A stretch of 64,000 nucleotides of DNA, from the NCBI GenBank assembly GCA_026075535.2, contig AP026539.1, positions 10,788,001 through 10,852,000 of the forward strand, in the 5' to 3' direction. Shown piece by piece: positions 11,616 through 23,976 of the stretch. The position numbers and the translations under genes were made by a program. How positions within the stretch are numbered: position 1 is the stretch's first letter; each line of letters begins with the position of its first letter. Below the pieces are notes generated by a model that did not search any database, was not told the origin of the DNA, and saw only the letters and a list, made by a program, of their open reading frames with translations. Source of the stretch: Tricholoma matsutake (taxonomy: Eukaryota; Basidiomycota; Agaricomycetes; Agaricales; Tricholomataceae).

Positions 11616-12338
11616 TAGTGTTTAAAGGTCCAGTTTGGTCCAGTTTTTTGACCCCCAAGAGGGGCAACCGGCAACCACAACCACAATTGGACCGACCCAG
11701 ATATGGGGCAACTGCAACTGAACTGAGTAGGACCGGTCCACATTGGTTCGGTTGCCCCCAAAAAATCGGTTAAGACTGGTCTTAGTCACCATGAGGGGTG
11801 GGTTCCTTTCCCATGATGATATACCCCGCGAGTCATGTCACCATGAGGTGCGGGTTTCTCATTTCTGTAATAATTTTGTACATTGTGGGAAAAAACCCAC
11901 GAGTCATGTCGCCATGAGGCATGGGTTCCTTTCCCATGATGATATAACCCACGAGTCAGGTCACCATGAGGTGTGGGTTTCTCATTTCTGTAATAATTTC
12001 ATATCTTTTCAGCAAATTATTACAGATATGAGCAACCCATGCTGGTGACATGACTCGCGGGGTATGTCCTCGTGGGAAGGGAACCTGTGCCTCATGGCGA
12101 CCTGACTCACGGGTTTTTTCCTGCGATGTACACATCTTTTATGCACTGCAGAAAGACCGGTTGCAACTGATGGCAACTAGTCTTTTAACGGTTTTCAAAT
12201 ATTTTCAAAATGAGGCAATGGGCAACTGGAACAACCCCAAATGTGGGCAACTGCAACTGATGGTCCGGTTGCATTCAGTCCGGTTCAGTTTGGTTGCGGC
12301 CATTTTTTTGGTTGCATTAACCGGACCTTTAAACACTA
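11616..12338. mobile_element. Non-autonomous hAT element, family A (723 bp)
   Basis: Both ends carry TAGTGTTTAAAGGTCC as a perfect 16 bp terminal inverted repeat, flanked by identical 8 bp target duplications cattctcc (11608-11615 and 12339-12346). Excision restores KFDICILHIPGTQNVVAD in the host RNase H. Shares subterminal CAAGAGGGGCAA and Cs/Gs of the GGTTCGGTT type with the element at 10330. An internal duplication of a block with CCATGATGATATA and CATGAGG occurs at about 11810-12003. No transposase. Confidence 0.92.
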
Positions 12339-12346
12339 CATTCTCC

Positions 12347-12486
12347 ATATCCCAGGTACACAAAATGTGGTTGCAGATGTGATCTTGCACCGTGAATTTG
12401 TCAAAGCACAGCAGCTGGTACCTGGACTCACCATCACACCTTTTCAACCCCCACATTTCAACATGATGGGGGCAGTAAAAAAATGA
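12347..12486 (+). pseudogene. RNase H C-terminal end of the Ngaro/DIRS-like element
   Basis: Continues the RNase H frame with HIPGTQNVVADVI, the conserved His and Asp region that closes retroelement RNase H domains, followed by FVKAQQLVPGLTITPFQPP and a stop at about 12484. Confidence 0.65.
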
Positions 12487-12519
12487 TCATGTTGCATGTT
12501 TGTGCCTGGCAACCACAAC

Positions 12520-12780
12520 AGGAGCCGTGGTTGCAAGAACGGCTAGTCTGAGAATGCGCAATCGCTCTAGGGCAGGCCATCAATGTCAGCACTTGGAAGA
12601 ACTATGGGTCAGTGCTTAATTTGTACCTCTCCTTTGTTCGCATGCACAACATGCCAGTCGAGCCGACTCCAGATACACTCAGCTTATTCACAGTATATAT
12701 GTGCCACCACATCAAACCCATCAGGAAAATGCAGTTACATTGACCATACTTTATTACACTATATAAAAGCTGGTATGATA
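12520..12780 (+). pseudogene. Tyrosine recombinase N-terminal (core-binding) fragment
   Basis: Readable in shifting frames: WLQERLVRECAIALGQAIN, STWKNYGSVLNLYLSFVRMH, and PDTLSLFTVYMCHHIKP. This matches the arm/core-binding part of agaricomycete retroelement recombinases and lies directly after RNase H as expected. The catalytic half is missing here; a catalytic half from another copy is at 47518-48261. Confidence 0.6.
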
Positions 12781-13228
12781 TAAAATGTCCAACACATCCA
12801 TAAGTCTTGCAGGTAGGCTGCTAATGAATTTTAAAGGACAGTAGCCTTTGCCAAATTCATTGAGGGTAGAATAATGCCATTGACTTTCATGAAGCACCAA
12901 CCAGACATAGTTTGAAGAAAGGATCATGAATGCAATTGAGCCAACCTAGGAAATGTTCATGAGCAACAGATGAAATCTGCAAATGTACAACAGCTGCATG
13001 AAATTAAAATGTCCAACACATCCATAAGTCTTGCAGGTAGGCTGCTAATGAATTTTAAAGGACAGTAGCCTTTGCCAAATTCATCGAGGGTAGAATAATG
13101 CCATTTACTTTCATGAAGCACCAACCAGACATAGTTTGAAGAAAAGATCATGAATGCAATTGAGCCAACCTAGGTAATGTTCATGAGCAACAGATTAAAT
13201 CTGCAAATGTACAATAGCTGCATGAAAT
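12781..13228. repeat. Tandem duplication, 2 x 224 bp
   Basis: 12781-13004 and 13005-13228 are nearly identical (for example TAAAATGTCCAACACATCC starts each unit and GCTGCATGAAAT ends each). It sits exactly where the recombinase fragment is cut off. No coding content recognised. Confidence 0.9.
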
Positions 13229-14335
13229 CTGAATTGTGATCAAGATATCTAAGAGATGGCCAGCTTTCTGTTTGTTACCATGCCTAGAAGAACCCCACCT
13301 GAGGCCATCACCCAGTATAATTGGACCAACTGCAAAGATCTTGAAGCCATTGATGACTTGTTGCAAATGGAGGAACTTGGGTGGATTGGATGTAGTGCAG
13401 ATGTTGTGAAGACACAGAAGAAGATGACTTGTGCTTCATGTGCCTTATTGTAACAAAATTGAAGTGGTAGGAATCCTGTCATGAGATGGAAGAACTCAAG
13501 CCATTGACTGTAGCAGAGTTATTTCAGAGCTTACACACAGCACCAGACATATCAGAAAGCATACCATGTTTCACAAGCAGAAAAGCCATTGACAACTTGT
13601 CACAAATGGAGGAACTCAGGTGGATTGGATGTAGTGTGGATGACATCCAGACACGGAAGAAAATGACTTGTGCTTCACATGCAGAAGAATCGTAACAACA
13701 TTGAACCCTATCATGAGATGGAAGAAATCAGGTCATTGACTGTAACAGAATTATTTTGGGGCTTACGAGACATATCAGAAAACATATCATATTGCATAAG
13801 CCAGAAGAATTATTTGTCTCAACAATGTTGAAAGGCCGTGGCAGATCTGGAGATGTGAGCATGGTTTTGTAGAATAGACAAAGATGGAAGGACCCCAGGT
13901 CAGGTCAGTCATATAAGAATTGTGAGGCTTGTGAACAATGCCTATATCTAAGCAGAAGAATAGCAAGTTGCACTTTTATTGAGTTCCTGGATGACCTGGA
14001 TATGTGGTATACAGACAGAGATATCCTGTGAAGTATTGGAGACACTGTCTCTGGCAGAAGAACTATAACACAGGCAGATGACACTGGGAAAGTAACAACA
14101 CTTGCTCATGATGCAAAGGGAGAAAAGGGAGCAAATTTATGATGGGAAATATTATCTCATTGGCATACATGTCTAAAACATCGGATAACTATAACTCATG
14201 GTTTCATGCCTTAAGTGCAGCCCTTTTCTCCTTTAGTTTCACTAATGCACTATTTTTGGTGACAGGACGTTGAGCAGAAGAGTAGGTGGGAAATATCTGG
14301 CTAGGTGACAGTGAGGAAAAGTTAGAGCTTGATTG
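13229..14335. repeat. Imperfect tandem repeat of about 230-240 bp and unannotated sequence
   Basis: Blocks containing AAATGGAGGAACT...GGTGGATTGGATGTAG (about 13366 and 13606) and TCATGAGATGGAAGAA (13479 and 13711) recur with a period of about 232-240 bp, 2.5 copies up to about 13800. Frames are short. 13800-14335 shows nothing recognisable beyond AG-rich sequence. Confidence 0.6.
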
Positions 14336-15230
14336 GCTGGCAACTCACTGGTTCCACCAGATTAGCAAAGCATCCACCTCATTGTTCTCATCTGCATCCT
14401 CAAGAAATTGAAGGATGCTGTTGTAAAAGTGCTCAGAATCTGTGATCGTATCAGACTGAGTAAACATCGCGGAAGATGATAGTGCAAATCTGACCTGTGA
14501 GAGCTCTAATCACAACGAGAAGCTGATGAAGACAGTACAGCACCATACCTGAGTCACAATGTAAGTGATTGACGCCATAGTGACCTGGGTCATTCCATGT
14601 ATCCGGGCATTTCCAGAGTGCGTGGCCTTGGGTTCCTTTTCAACTGAACTCGGCGATGTGAATATGTATTTATAGGCCTTCAGGAAGGTAAAAATTAGTA
14701 GGTCGCACACTTAGGGCTCGAGAACTCACCGAGACCAAGATGGTGCTTCGCAGGAGCCCATCCCAAGGATCCTCTGGGTCATACTTATGCTCCTTGTATA
14801 AGAGGATTGGCCATTGATCACTGGGCACCGTGATATCACCGCTACGCAGCTGTGCCTTGACCCTGACCAAAGTGCATTAGATGTCAACTGTGCAGCAGGC
14901 GAGAAACTATTTACTCTTCATCAGACCAGTCAAACTCCACCGGGCACAATAGTTGGCCAGTCTTGTCATGATTAAACCCGCGACTTGACTTGACATTACG
15001 AGGAATAGGGGGAGTAAGTGAATCTCCCCGAGGGATGATCCAGTTGAGAACAGCGCTTTTCAGGCCTTTAGTATCATCTGATCGTGCACTTGATGCACCT
15101 TTCTGCAGCTTCAGATGTGATTCTTCATTAGTGCAGCACAGCCTATCAGAAGTTTGTTACAGACCAGATCTGCGATCATTCGTGTTTCTTCATCTGAGCT
15201 GTTAACTAAATGCTCCTCTAAACCTGGAAC
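14336..15230 (-). pseudogene. DUF6698-like agaricomycete protein, partial
   Basis: Minus-strand exons: about 15080-14905 reads KSAVLNWIIPRGDSLTPPIP then SSRGFNHDKTGQLLCPVEF; 14870-14730 reads VKAQLRSGDITVPSDQWPIL and DPEDPWDGLLRSTILV, with a GT splice signal after it; 14690-14560 reads AYKYIFTSPSSVEKEPKATH and NARIHGMTQVTMASI. Downstream, HFYNSILQFLEDADENNEVD and LLIWWNQ (about 14440-14350) look like the C-terminus. The order and motifs match a family abundant in mushrooms and often annotated as DUF6698, with no established function. The 5' end is not found. Frame joins imply introns. Family name from memory. Confidence 0.55.
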
Positions 15231-15381
15231 CATGTTTAGAAGGGTCCTGTAGATGCGATACTCCAGCCTTTGTCTGGTGGGAATCATCAGCGGGGATATG
15301 AGGCTGGGAGAAGCACTTACTCTGTGGTAAAGGATTCTTCTGGGTCATCTGCGTGTTCACCATCACACAGAAGTGCGCTAG

Positions 15382-15782
15382 TGTTAGGGCGACACCCACT
15401 ATCTGCTAGCTAAGACCGTGCGGGTTCTCTCTACAAGAAGGGGGCGGGATCCACGCTCATGATGGGGGAATTGATGGTTTTGATGCAAGGGGTTATTAAT
15501 AGGTGAGTTTGTTGAGATAAGCCTTTCACACCAAAAACGTAGGTGGAATACCTAAGAGAACACAACTGGGGTCCCCTAGGCATATATTTAGGGTTTATAT
15601 ACTATGTTACACATATTGTACATTGTTGTTACCGACGCACTCGTACATGCGCGTACATTTTGATGCGTGCGAAATAAAATTCTCATGCTATCAAAGTGTA
15701 GCGTCATTTGGCGTCATGTAGCATAATTTGACATAATAAAATAAAATGAAATTTTATTAGGTAATGGGGTGGTTTCCTAACA
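15382..15782 (-). mobile_element. Solo LTR, family 1 (401 bp)
   Basis: On the minus strand it starts TGTTAGGAAACCACC and ends CCCTAACA, flanked by perfect 5 bp duplications gctag (15377-15381 and 15783-15787). Same family as the LTRs of the element at 41258-44923. Contains TATATAAA and the AGTTGTGTTCT predicted transcript start. A solo LTR results from recombination between the two LTRs of a full element. Confidence 0.95.
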
Positions 15783-15787
15783 GCTAG

Positions 15788-16440
15788 TAATTAATGCATG
15801 AACGTTACACAAGGCATGCACAGTGCGGCCAAAGTGACACCCATAGTGTATGAGAGGGTCGCCGATACAGCTAGTTATTCACAAGGAGTTTCGAGAACTT
15901 TAGTGAGATTAAAGATGGTAACAATGCTTATGGCCTTTTACATGGTCCCAAATGAAGTGCGTTGTCCTGCTGTTGATGATGCATGGCAGAAGAAGTTTGG
16001 TGGTTTTCATCGTTGATGGGCATTATCAAGTGTCAAGCCGGTGAAGAGCGGCTAGGTCCCAGCCATAGCCTTTATATAGTCCAAGCTTCAGTCCAGAAGC
16101 TGACTAGTCAGGACTCCGAGTTGAGGGCCACAAGAGATCTGAGTGCTGAGTGCTGAGCTCCGGGAACGATTACAGCCGATATCATGTCAATGATAGGCCC
16201 CTGTTTTGTTGTTTGTTTTGTTCTACATATCAGCGATGAACCCCGTGCCGAGCCCCTATGAAGCAAGATACAGGTGCAACTTTGCCACGTACTCAGCTCA
16301 TCGGCATGTAGAGTTCCGTTGCTGATAGAACCAAACAACAACTAAATAGAGGCCATTGTGAAGGGGCTGTACCGTAGTGACAGCCTGGTCAAAAAGCAGA
16401 ATTGAGTGACATATGTCACACCAGTATACTGTCAATTTTA
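15788..16440. other. Unannotated region with one short plus ORF
   Basis: A plus ORF at 15798-16016 (72 codons, VYERVADTASYSQGVSRTL) has protein-like composition but no recognisable motif. Nothing supported in 16017-16440. Confidence 0.2.
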
Positions 16441-17594
16441 GGCTCGATAGCGGTGTTTGTGGACACTCCAAATCCATTGAAAACAAATTCCCAAAAAGGA
16501 AAATACAAAAAAGGAAAGAGGGAAGATCGACAGCACCTCCTCGTAGTAACTGTGCATCTCACCATTTAATGAAGTGGGTCACTGGACATGAATATATTTG
16601 TGCATGTCATGTGAAATACAGAATTAGACTAGTTATTTTGGCTTGCATACACTACACATCTTCAATTACAAAGTATATGTACATCACACATATAGGATTA
16701 GCATATGGATGAAAACCTGTTGAAATGAGGGATGGAGAAGCTTTCTGCAGCGTAATTAGTTGGGGTTAAGCACAAGATTGATAATGGATGGATGAATGTG
16801 TAACAAGAAAGTCAAAAATACAACAAATCTGGAAAGTGTGAGAGCAAAGTGAGGACCTAAAATTCCAGGACTAAGCACTCTGTATCAGCCTGTTATAGAT
16901 TAAATGGCAGAAAGAACTAGGTAAACTGAGGGTATCCTGGTGGTGGAACAGGAAATTTTGAGGGACAAGATGCATGGGTTTCTCAAATTGAAGGATTACA
17001 CATGGGGACTAATCATTGCAGGGAAATAACTCATTAATTAGAAAAAAAGATGACAGAAAACAAGGCAAGGGCAGAGGAGATACGGTGGTCCGAAGATTTT
17101 CATTGAGAGGGTGGCTGTGCACACGACAAAATTTTAAATTGTGTCGTGTCGAGACCCGAAATATTGTAGATCCCCAGGACTTCAAATATCCATCAGCAGG
17201 AATACTCAGAGTGCAGGTATGAAAAGTCACAAGGGGATAAGCCCAAGAAATAGAGAGAGAGCAGTGAGACACCGAGACATTGAGATCCAGAACAGCACAA
17301 GACAACATATTGAGGTGACCTCAGTGTAGCAATAAAAGGGATGATCACAGCTGACACTATAGTGGTATTTGAAGCATGGTGGCAGACCCAGAATACTGAA
17401 CATTGCAGTGGTACTAGGCTATCGAGGCCAAATGTGGCCTCGATACTAGCGTGGGAACTCGATACCAGCTATTGAGACCACAAACACGGTTACTGCGCCA
17501 TCGGTTGATCTTCCCTCTTTCCTTTTTTGTATTTTCCTTTTTGGGAATTTATTTTCGATGGATTTGGAGTGTCCACAAACACCGCTATCGAGCC
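16441..17594. mobile_element. MITE with 91 bp terminal inverted repeats (1154 bp)
   Basis: 16441-16531 and 17504-17594 are reverse complements with about three mismatches; the outer end is GGCTCGATAGCGGTGTTTG. No clear target duplication is visible (flanks tttta and gcgga). The interior has no transposase and only short ORFs. A related partial motif (GGCTATCGAGGCC) lies inside near 17420. Superfamily not determined. Confidence 0.75.
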
Positions 17595-19180
17595 GCGGAT
17601 GCAGGGATCATGGACTTGTTACTTGCTTGATATCCGCCTATGCTAACTAGAGCTAAGGATCTTCACTGGCACAACTCGCCCTACATAGTAAGGAATATTT
17701 TAACAGGTTCCCTACATAATTTCTCCTCCTTTTCTTGTTCTTTTCACTACTAATAGTCTCCTTTGTTAGATCATAACTTGTATTCTCACAAGTCACCAGA
17801 TCCTTGCTTCCACCGTCGAAATATGTAGTAAGTTTTTTCTTTCTCCTCAACTATAACTAGAAAAATGTTCTTTTCCATAGGTTACACTGCTACAGTGTTT
17901 TCAGCTTGACAACAGCCAACAACGCACACAACACAACACCACCCCTCCTCCCCATCCAAATGGGATGTGAGGCTCTTGTTTGGGCGTAGGAGACCGCAGA
18001 GGGGTGTTGGGAGACCTGAAGACTGCCAGGTACATCCCCTATTTCCATCTCCACCCACCACAACTCACACCCCACCCCCAGATTATCCACCAACCCAGCA
18101 CCTGCCACCATTACATTATAACGATGGAGACAGTGGACGAAAATGATGACGATGAAGGGAGGACAATGACGAGGACAACCACCAGGACAAGACCAATGCT
18201 CTAATGGACTGATGCTGTGGAAAATGACAGGAAGACGACAATGTGGAGGACCACGCGGCCACTGCTCGGGCTACCACCACAACAACAGCAGCACCCCCAA
18301 CCCCCACAGCAAGCAACTGCTCGTGGGTGGAAACGGGGAGCAATGGGACAGGGGATGGGACAACTTCCAGACAGTAACCACCAGAAGAGGATGAACCATG
18401 AACGGTGGGGGAGAGCGAACAACCAGAAGCGAAGGTATGGGCACCACCACCACCACTGCGTCAGCATCAGATGAAGGATGCTAACACATATGGGGAAAAT
18501 GGGGACAAGAGACATGGAAGCGGCAGCTCACCCAACCACCGCTGTGAGCAGCTGCTCATGGGGCGGCCTCCCTGTGAAAAGTGCAAGTTTTTTTGTTTGA
18601 TCATTAATTACTTTTGTGGCCCCTACTTTTGGGCCCCTCACTTCATGCGAGAGAGGTTAGTTAGCTCAATAAAAACCTTGAACACTTTCATCAAATACTA
18701 ATATTTTAAACTGTGTACATACTGAAGTTATTAAATGGCATATAGATGGTTATACTGTTTAGGCTACCATTTATGTATACTTGACCTTTGTTGAGTAAGC
18801 GTAAACTAAACGGTTGGAGCCTTAGCCAGTGCCATGTCTGAATCAACTTGTACTAGTACGAGAGTAATTTTTTTGCTAGTCTTCAACTTTCTCAATCATC
18901 ACTACCTATAGTACTTACTCTGTTGTACAACTGTATCAGGAAGGATTTTGAAATCAGATTTCGATTGCAAAGCATGGGGGATAGTAATTTGGGAGTAAAG
19001 CCATATTCAAGGTACACAACTGCCCAATGTTGAAATGTTGAAGGCATCAGGGTCATAAAAGTAGCGAGGTTGTAAAAAAATGGCAGGTTCAGAGACCTGT
19101 TGTGTGCGGTGAAAGCTGCTCCTAATAGGGAAGTGTAAGGGGTCCAGCCTTTCAGCTAGCCTTTTGTCGCTTTGCTATAG
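17595..19180. other. GC-rich debris, possibly an old hAT family-B interior
   Basis: 17880-18610 is rich in CCACC/GGTGG runs and contains GCAACTGCTCGTGGGTGG (about 18313) and GAGCAGCTGCTCATGGGG (about 18545). Similar foldback motifs occur inside the hAT elements at 48761 and 51304. No ends or target duplication found. Overlapping ORFs here on both strands are low-complexity. 18611-19180 shows nothing recognised. Confidence 0.3.
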
Positions 19181-19279
19181 GATAAATATCAGTGAGCTAC
19201 AGGAACTAAAGATAGGTCCAATCTCCACGTACGAGCATTCTCCTCCACTGAGTCCTCTCCTGAACCTCCTTCTGAGTGC

Positions 19280-19395
19280 CCATCCATTTCCATGTCCTGG
19301 TCTTCATCTTCATCTTCATCTTCGTCTTCGTCATCGTCATTGTCTTTGTCATTGTCTTTGTCATTGTCATTGTCATTGTCATTGTCATTGTCTTC
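19280..19395 (-). repeat. Hexanucleotide-type repeat encoding an acidic tract
   Basis: Repeats of GACAAT, GACAAA and GAAGAT-like hexamers on the minus strand encode an (Asp-Asn)n, (Asp-Lys-Asp-Asn)n and (Glu-Asp)n run. It is in the frame that continues the JmjC gene C-terminus after DDSVEMGPFED. Confidence 0.75.
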
Positions 19396-22300
19396 AAAAG
19401 GGCCCATCTCTACGCTATCATCTGGGAACAAGTCAGCTTAATGATGTTTATACAAAATGCATGCAAACCAGATTCATCTGCAGGGAAACACTTCACAGGT
19501 TGTCTGATGGAGACCTCGAAGTTTGCATCTGTCCATGATAAGAACTGTTGGGAATGACTGTCATTGATGGTGTGCCATGCTCTCCAAAATAGTCGGTTGT
19601 TTTGGAAAACTCGGTAAATAGCTGCAACCACTTGCTCAGATGTACAGCCATCTTCCTCCAGCTTCAAGTTCACCTTTAATGCCCGCTCAAGATAGAAGGA
19701 AATGGCCTGAGTTTAGCTAGCAAGACCTGTAAAATAAAAGATTCTCCATTTATCCCATGATCCAGCATGTTCCGCGAAGATGCTGAAGCTGTAGTTGCAC
19801 CATAGCCAGTGCAGGAGCTCTCTACCCAGTTTATGGCAATGCTTCATGGCCTGCTGCTCTTTGTACGATAAGCCATTTCGAGTATACGTCTGCCAATGCA
19901 AAACTTCTTCAAGTTCTATGACATTGACAAGATTGACGATTTCAATGACTCCTTCCCAGGTATTAAATGCAGGAAGATGATTTCCTACTGGGATCGGCTG
20001 CTCTGGAGTGGCTGAAAACCCACTTGCCACCAATTCCTCATAAGTATGGATAAGGAGGCGGCAAAGAAGGGTTCTAGAATCGGCGGCATGTTCTGTATTT
20101 GTCAGAGTCTGGCTGCCAACAAAGGTGTGGATGATGGAGTAGACTGTACAAGTGATGTTTCTGATGCTGTAGAAATGGCCACCTAAACAGATAGCGGACT
20201 TGGGAGTGAACACAGCATGCAATGTACCAGGCCTCATATTCCTATCCATCCTGTATTATCATCCCGAATCCAAAAAGCAAAAAATGACTCACAGCTCCAT
20301 GCCAGGCGTGAGGAGCACAGCTTCAAAATCATAGTTATCCACATCCACATCATCAACGCCAAAGCTCCCAGTGAACAACAGGGTGCTGGCAAGTGCCTGG
20401 GGATTTTTGGGAGTTGCGATGACCCACCATTTGCATCCCCCTTCACTGATGACCTTGATGTGGGTACCAAATCCATCAGCGTCAAGGTGGAACTTATGAT
20501 GGGCACCCGATGTTGCTGCCAGGCCCCAAGCTAAACTTGCGAAGGGAAATGGATGGTACGAGACCTTGCAGAACTGAGAATCTGCAGTCACTCAGAAGGC
20601 ATACTCATCGCTTGCTAATGATGGCAGAGGTATGCAATCAATAGGTGGCAAGGGAAGTGGAAAGTGTAGGGTGTTGAGGATCTTCCCACCATCCCCCACT
20701 CGGTGGCTTCGTAGTAAATCTTCAGGGGTTCCGATGCATAATGCTATCCTTCCCTCATCATCTTCAGGAAGGGAGTGATCTGTGAGGGTATTTAGTCTAG
20801 TAAAAGTGCGATGTGGAGTTACTGACCCTGAATAGTGATTCTTTTACTCAGCTTGGGTGAAATGGTGGACATGCCGTTTGCCTCAAATTGAACAATTTGC
20901 ATAGGCTTGTCAGTGATGATGATACATTTATGGCTGAAGATATCTCGAATCACTTCCGGTGGCATAGAAGCGCATTCAGTTGACCGCATCACATGAAAGA
21001 TTGAGTGAGAGCTATTGGGTTGTAGATGAGGGGGCAGACCATCCACAAATCCCCTGGAAACTGCATTCCATACGTCACAGAAGAACTTCAACACTGCTTT
21101 GGACTGCTTTTACATCAGTAAGGCTGACAATGCATGCCAACATGACCTACATGAAAGCCAGCTGTATAATTATATGGGATTGTGGATTCAGGCTCATACA
21201 GGGGAAGAGATTGAGGGGCCACAAACATCTAAAAAACAGTATGCTTAGGAATAATAGCATCATTTACAGCCACATACCTCTGGAGGAATGTCCTCCCATG
21301 CAAAAGTAATATCAGGTTCAGACTGCTGTTCTGCGTTCAGAGCCTAGCAGTGCAAGGAACAGGCAACAGCTCTCACCATGTCTTCCTTTACCTCCACCAG
21401 AGTAAGGTCAATGAATTCCAGTAGCCTGCCATCCGGTTGTTCCTCAAAAGTGCTCCTCCCCTCTAATGCTTTCCGTAGACCCTGGCTCTCTGTCCCCGTC
21501 CCCATCCGCTGTCTCCCTGTCTCTTGGCGTATTTACTTCCTCATCTCCTGCCTCTTGGCCTCAGTACACTTTTCTTTCAAAGCCCCCAGCCTCTCTATCT
21601 CCTTGCGCTTCCTCTTCTTGGTATTCGAGGGGGACGTAAGTTCTGTAAGAGCACTTGATCGCGAGGAGTGCTTTCGTTCAGAGTGTCAAAACACTAAGGG
21701 AGAGTCTGGCTTTGCCTGTTGGCATTCAATGCCAGCTACTTTTCCAGCCAGAATGTCTGGCAATTCTGACTCTGTGCGACAGTTGAGCTGGGCTATTTGT
21801 GACAGTATCTGCACATACTGATACCACCGTCAACATCCCTAGCATCGTTGGTATGTTCATGTCGGTCCTGTCCCGTCATATGCGAGTCATCTTCATCTTC
21901 TCCATCAGGCGGCGGGTTGGAAAGCTGTCTCTGTTGCATTACTGGTGAATGCCCTGTTGTCCGCTGAGGGTGTGGTTGCTCAGAGAAGCGCTGCGGAGTT
22001 GCCAGATGAACAATCATAAGGACTACTCCAGGACCCAGATCCTCCTCTGATGTTATGGGCAGAAGGCATGGCTCCTCCTCTTCGTCCTCAACCGTTGCTT
22101 TCTTATGCGGGTTTCTTGATCCCTGGACACTGCTACTACTTGGCTGCACTACTTGTGCACCATTCTCAGTGCCCAGCATACCCTGATGCAGCTCTCCAGT
22201 TGCACAGCATCCTTCTCCTGCTCCTGCCTGATGCATCGCATGCCCATCCTCATCTCTCCCATGTCCATTGTCTTCATACTGTCCATCCTCCCCATCATCT

Positions 22301-23170
22301 CCATCATCTTCAGCAATACTTGGCTCTGCATCTCACAACATCAGAAAGGTTACAAAACTGAAACAAGTATCTTACCTGGACCTCCTAGCCAGGACGCACA
22401 TCTATCATCTTCAGTACTTGACCAGAGGATTGTGAGTGAGGCATCTATAGCTGCCCACAGGATATCCTCCAGGGAGTCAGGGGAATGCGTGGCTTGAAAG
22501 AGGGCTTTCCACAAGATCTTTTTGTCAGAAAGAATCTTGGGGCGATGAGTGCCCAGGGCTTGCCAAACCTACAAAACCAGTCAACAATGTAACAATTTCA
22601 TAGATAGTACTTGCATTAAAAATCGCTTTCTTGCTTATTTTTTGTTCAATCAGAGGCCTCTTTGTCAACAAGCAGAGAGGAGAAATCCCCAGTGCAACAC
22701 AGAGGGGGATCTCCATCGATGCAGCATGGTTAGTGCCTTTGAAGGCCAGTTTCAGATCTGGGCCAGAGCCATTCACTTGCCTGCAATATTATCACATAAC
22801 AAATATTCCAATACATAAATACCCATTAACTCACAGATAAAAGTTGTCCAATATGTCATTCGTAATCCTAAGATGTCCCTGTGTAAGAAAAGAACAGTCC
22901 TTAGCAATTCACTGAAAGCTATCAACACTATCCACAAACATTTAACCATAGTGAAAGATCAAATGCCGATGCGATAAAGTTGTAAGACCTCCAGGCCACA
23001 TTCTTGGTTGAGGCAAATTTAGAAAGGAGCTGGAAGCATGCTGCAGGCCCATTTTCCCCCATCACACCAACGTCGCTAGCCAGACCCTGCACTTGGGCTA
23101 GATCCTGTCCTGCCTGCTCCAAGAGTTTTGGCCAGTCTGCGAAAACCCCTTTACGATCCTATAAAGTGCC

Positions 23171-23596
23171 TATAAGGGCAACCTCAGCCTCTAGCAAAGG
23201 GAAATCCGAAGTTAAAATTATGCTACATAATACAGGGATTGGGGGCGCACCTAGCAAAGGGAAATCCGAAGAGAAAACTCTAAGGATCCCCTTGCTGATG
23301 CCCAGTATATGTGAAGATGACAAAAATCAAATATAACCTAAAAATAGAAAAAGGCGGAGATAGGCGGATCAAGGCCGCCGAATGACATCATACCAAGGGG
23401 TATGTGTCGGAAGGGGTACTCCGCCTCTAAATATAAAAGTGTCAACATGTACAAACATGATAGCAAAGGAAAATTAGTAATAAAATCCAGAAAAATCATA
23501 GAAAATGAAGAATAGAAGGAAATGAGGTGGGGAAAAATATGGGACGAACATAAAAAATAGGAAAAACACACAGGGCACCCCCCTAGTCCCCTTACA
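23171..23596 (-). mobile_element. Solo LTR, family 2 (426 bp)
   Basis: On the minus strand begins TGTAAGGGGACTAGGGGG and ends GGTTGCCCTTATA. Perfect 5 bp duplications gtgcc at 23166-23170 and 23597-23601. Same family as the LTRs at 55516 and 62465. It disrupts an exon of the JmjC gene; excision joins CDSTNRALY to the next codons. Confidence 0.95.
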
Positions 23597-23976
23597 GTGC
23601 CCTGTTAGTACTGTCACATAATGGTGCAGAATTAAAAGCTACCAAGCACATTGGCATAGACACTTCAGCAGCCCTCTGCTTAGCTGGGGCGATCTCGTCA
23701 GGAACGAGGTTGTAAACTGATGCTACGACATCCAACAGTCAGTAGTTGAATAGGGCCCCATAAACAATGGCTTGGTGCTTTGAAATAGGCTCTCCAGGGG
23801 TAGATGACTCGGCAAGCACGTTGAATATCAGACGTCGTCTCCAGTTGTTCCCAGCCTGTAGTAGTATCAATAAATTTCTGCAACATGATTTAAACTATCA
23901 GGATAGGTATTGAAGCTGAAGTCTTGAATTCTTACCTGAAATTCTGGGTGACTTTGGCCCAAACGCTTTGTACCCT

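Noticed and set aside
18116..18515. Cys- and Val-rich minus ORFs
   Set aside because: Low-complexity readings of CCACC/GGTGG-rich DNA, open in several frames at once.
19276..19557. Plus ORF with FIFIFVFVIV, resembling a membrane protein
   Set aside because: It is the antisense of the Asp/Glu/Asn tract of the JmjC gene; repeat composition creates the hydrophobic run.
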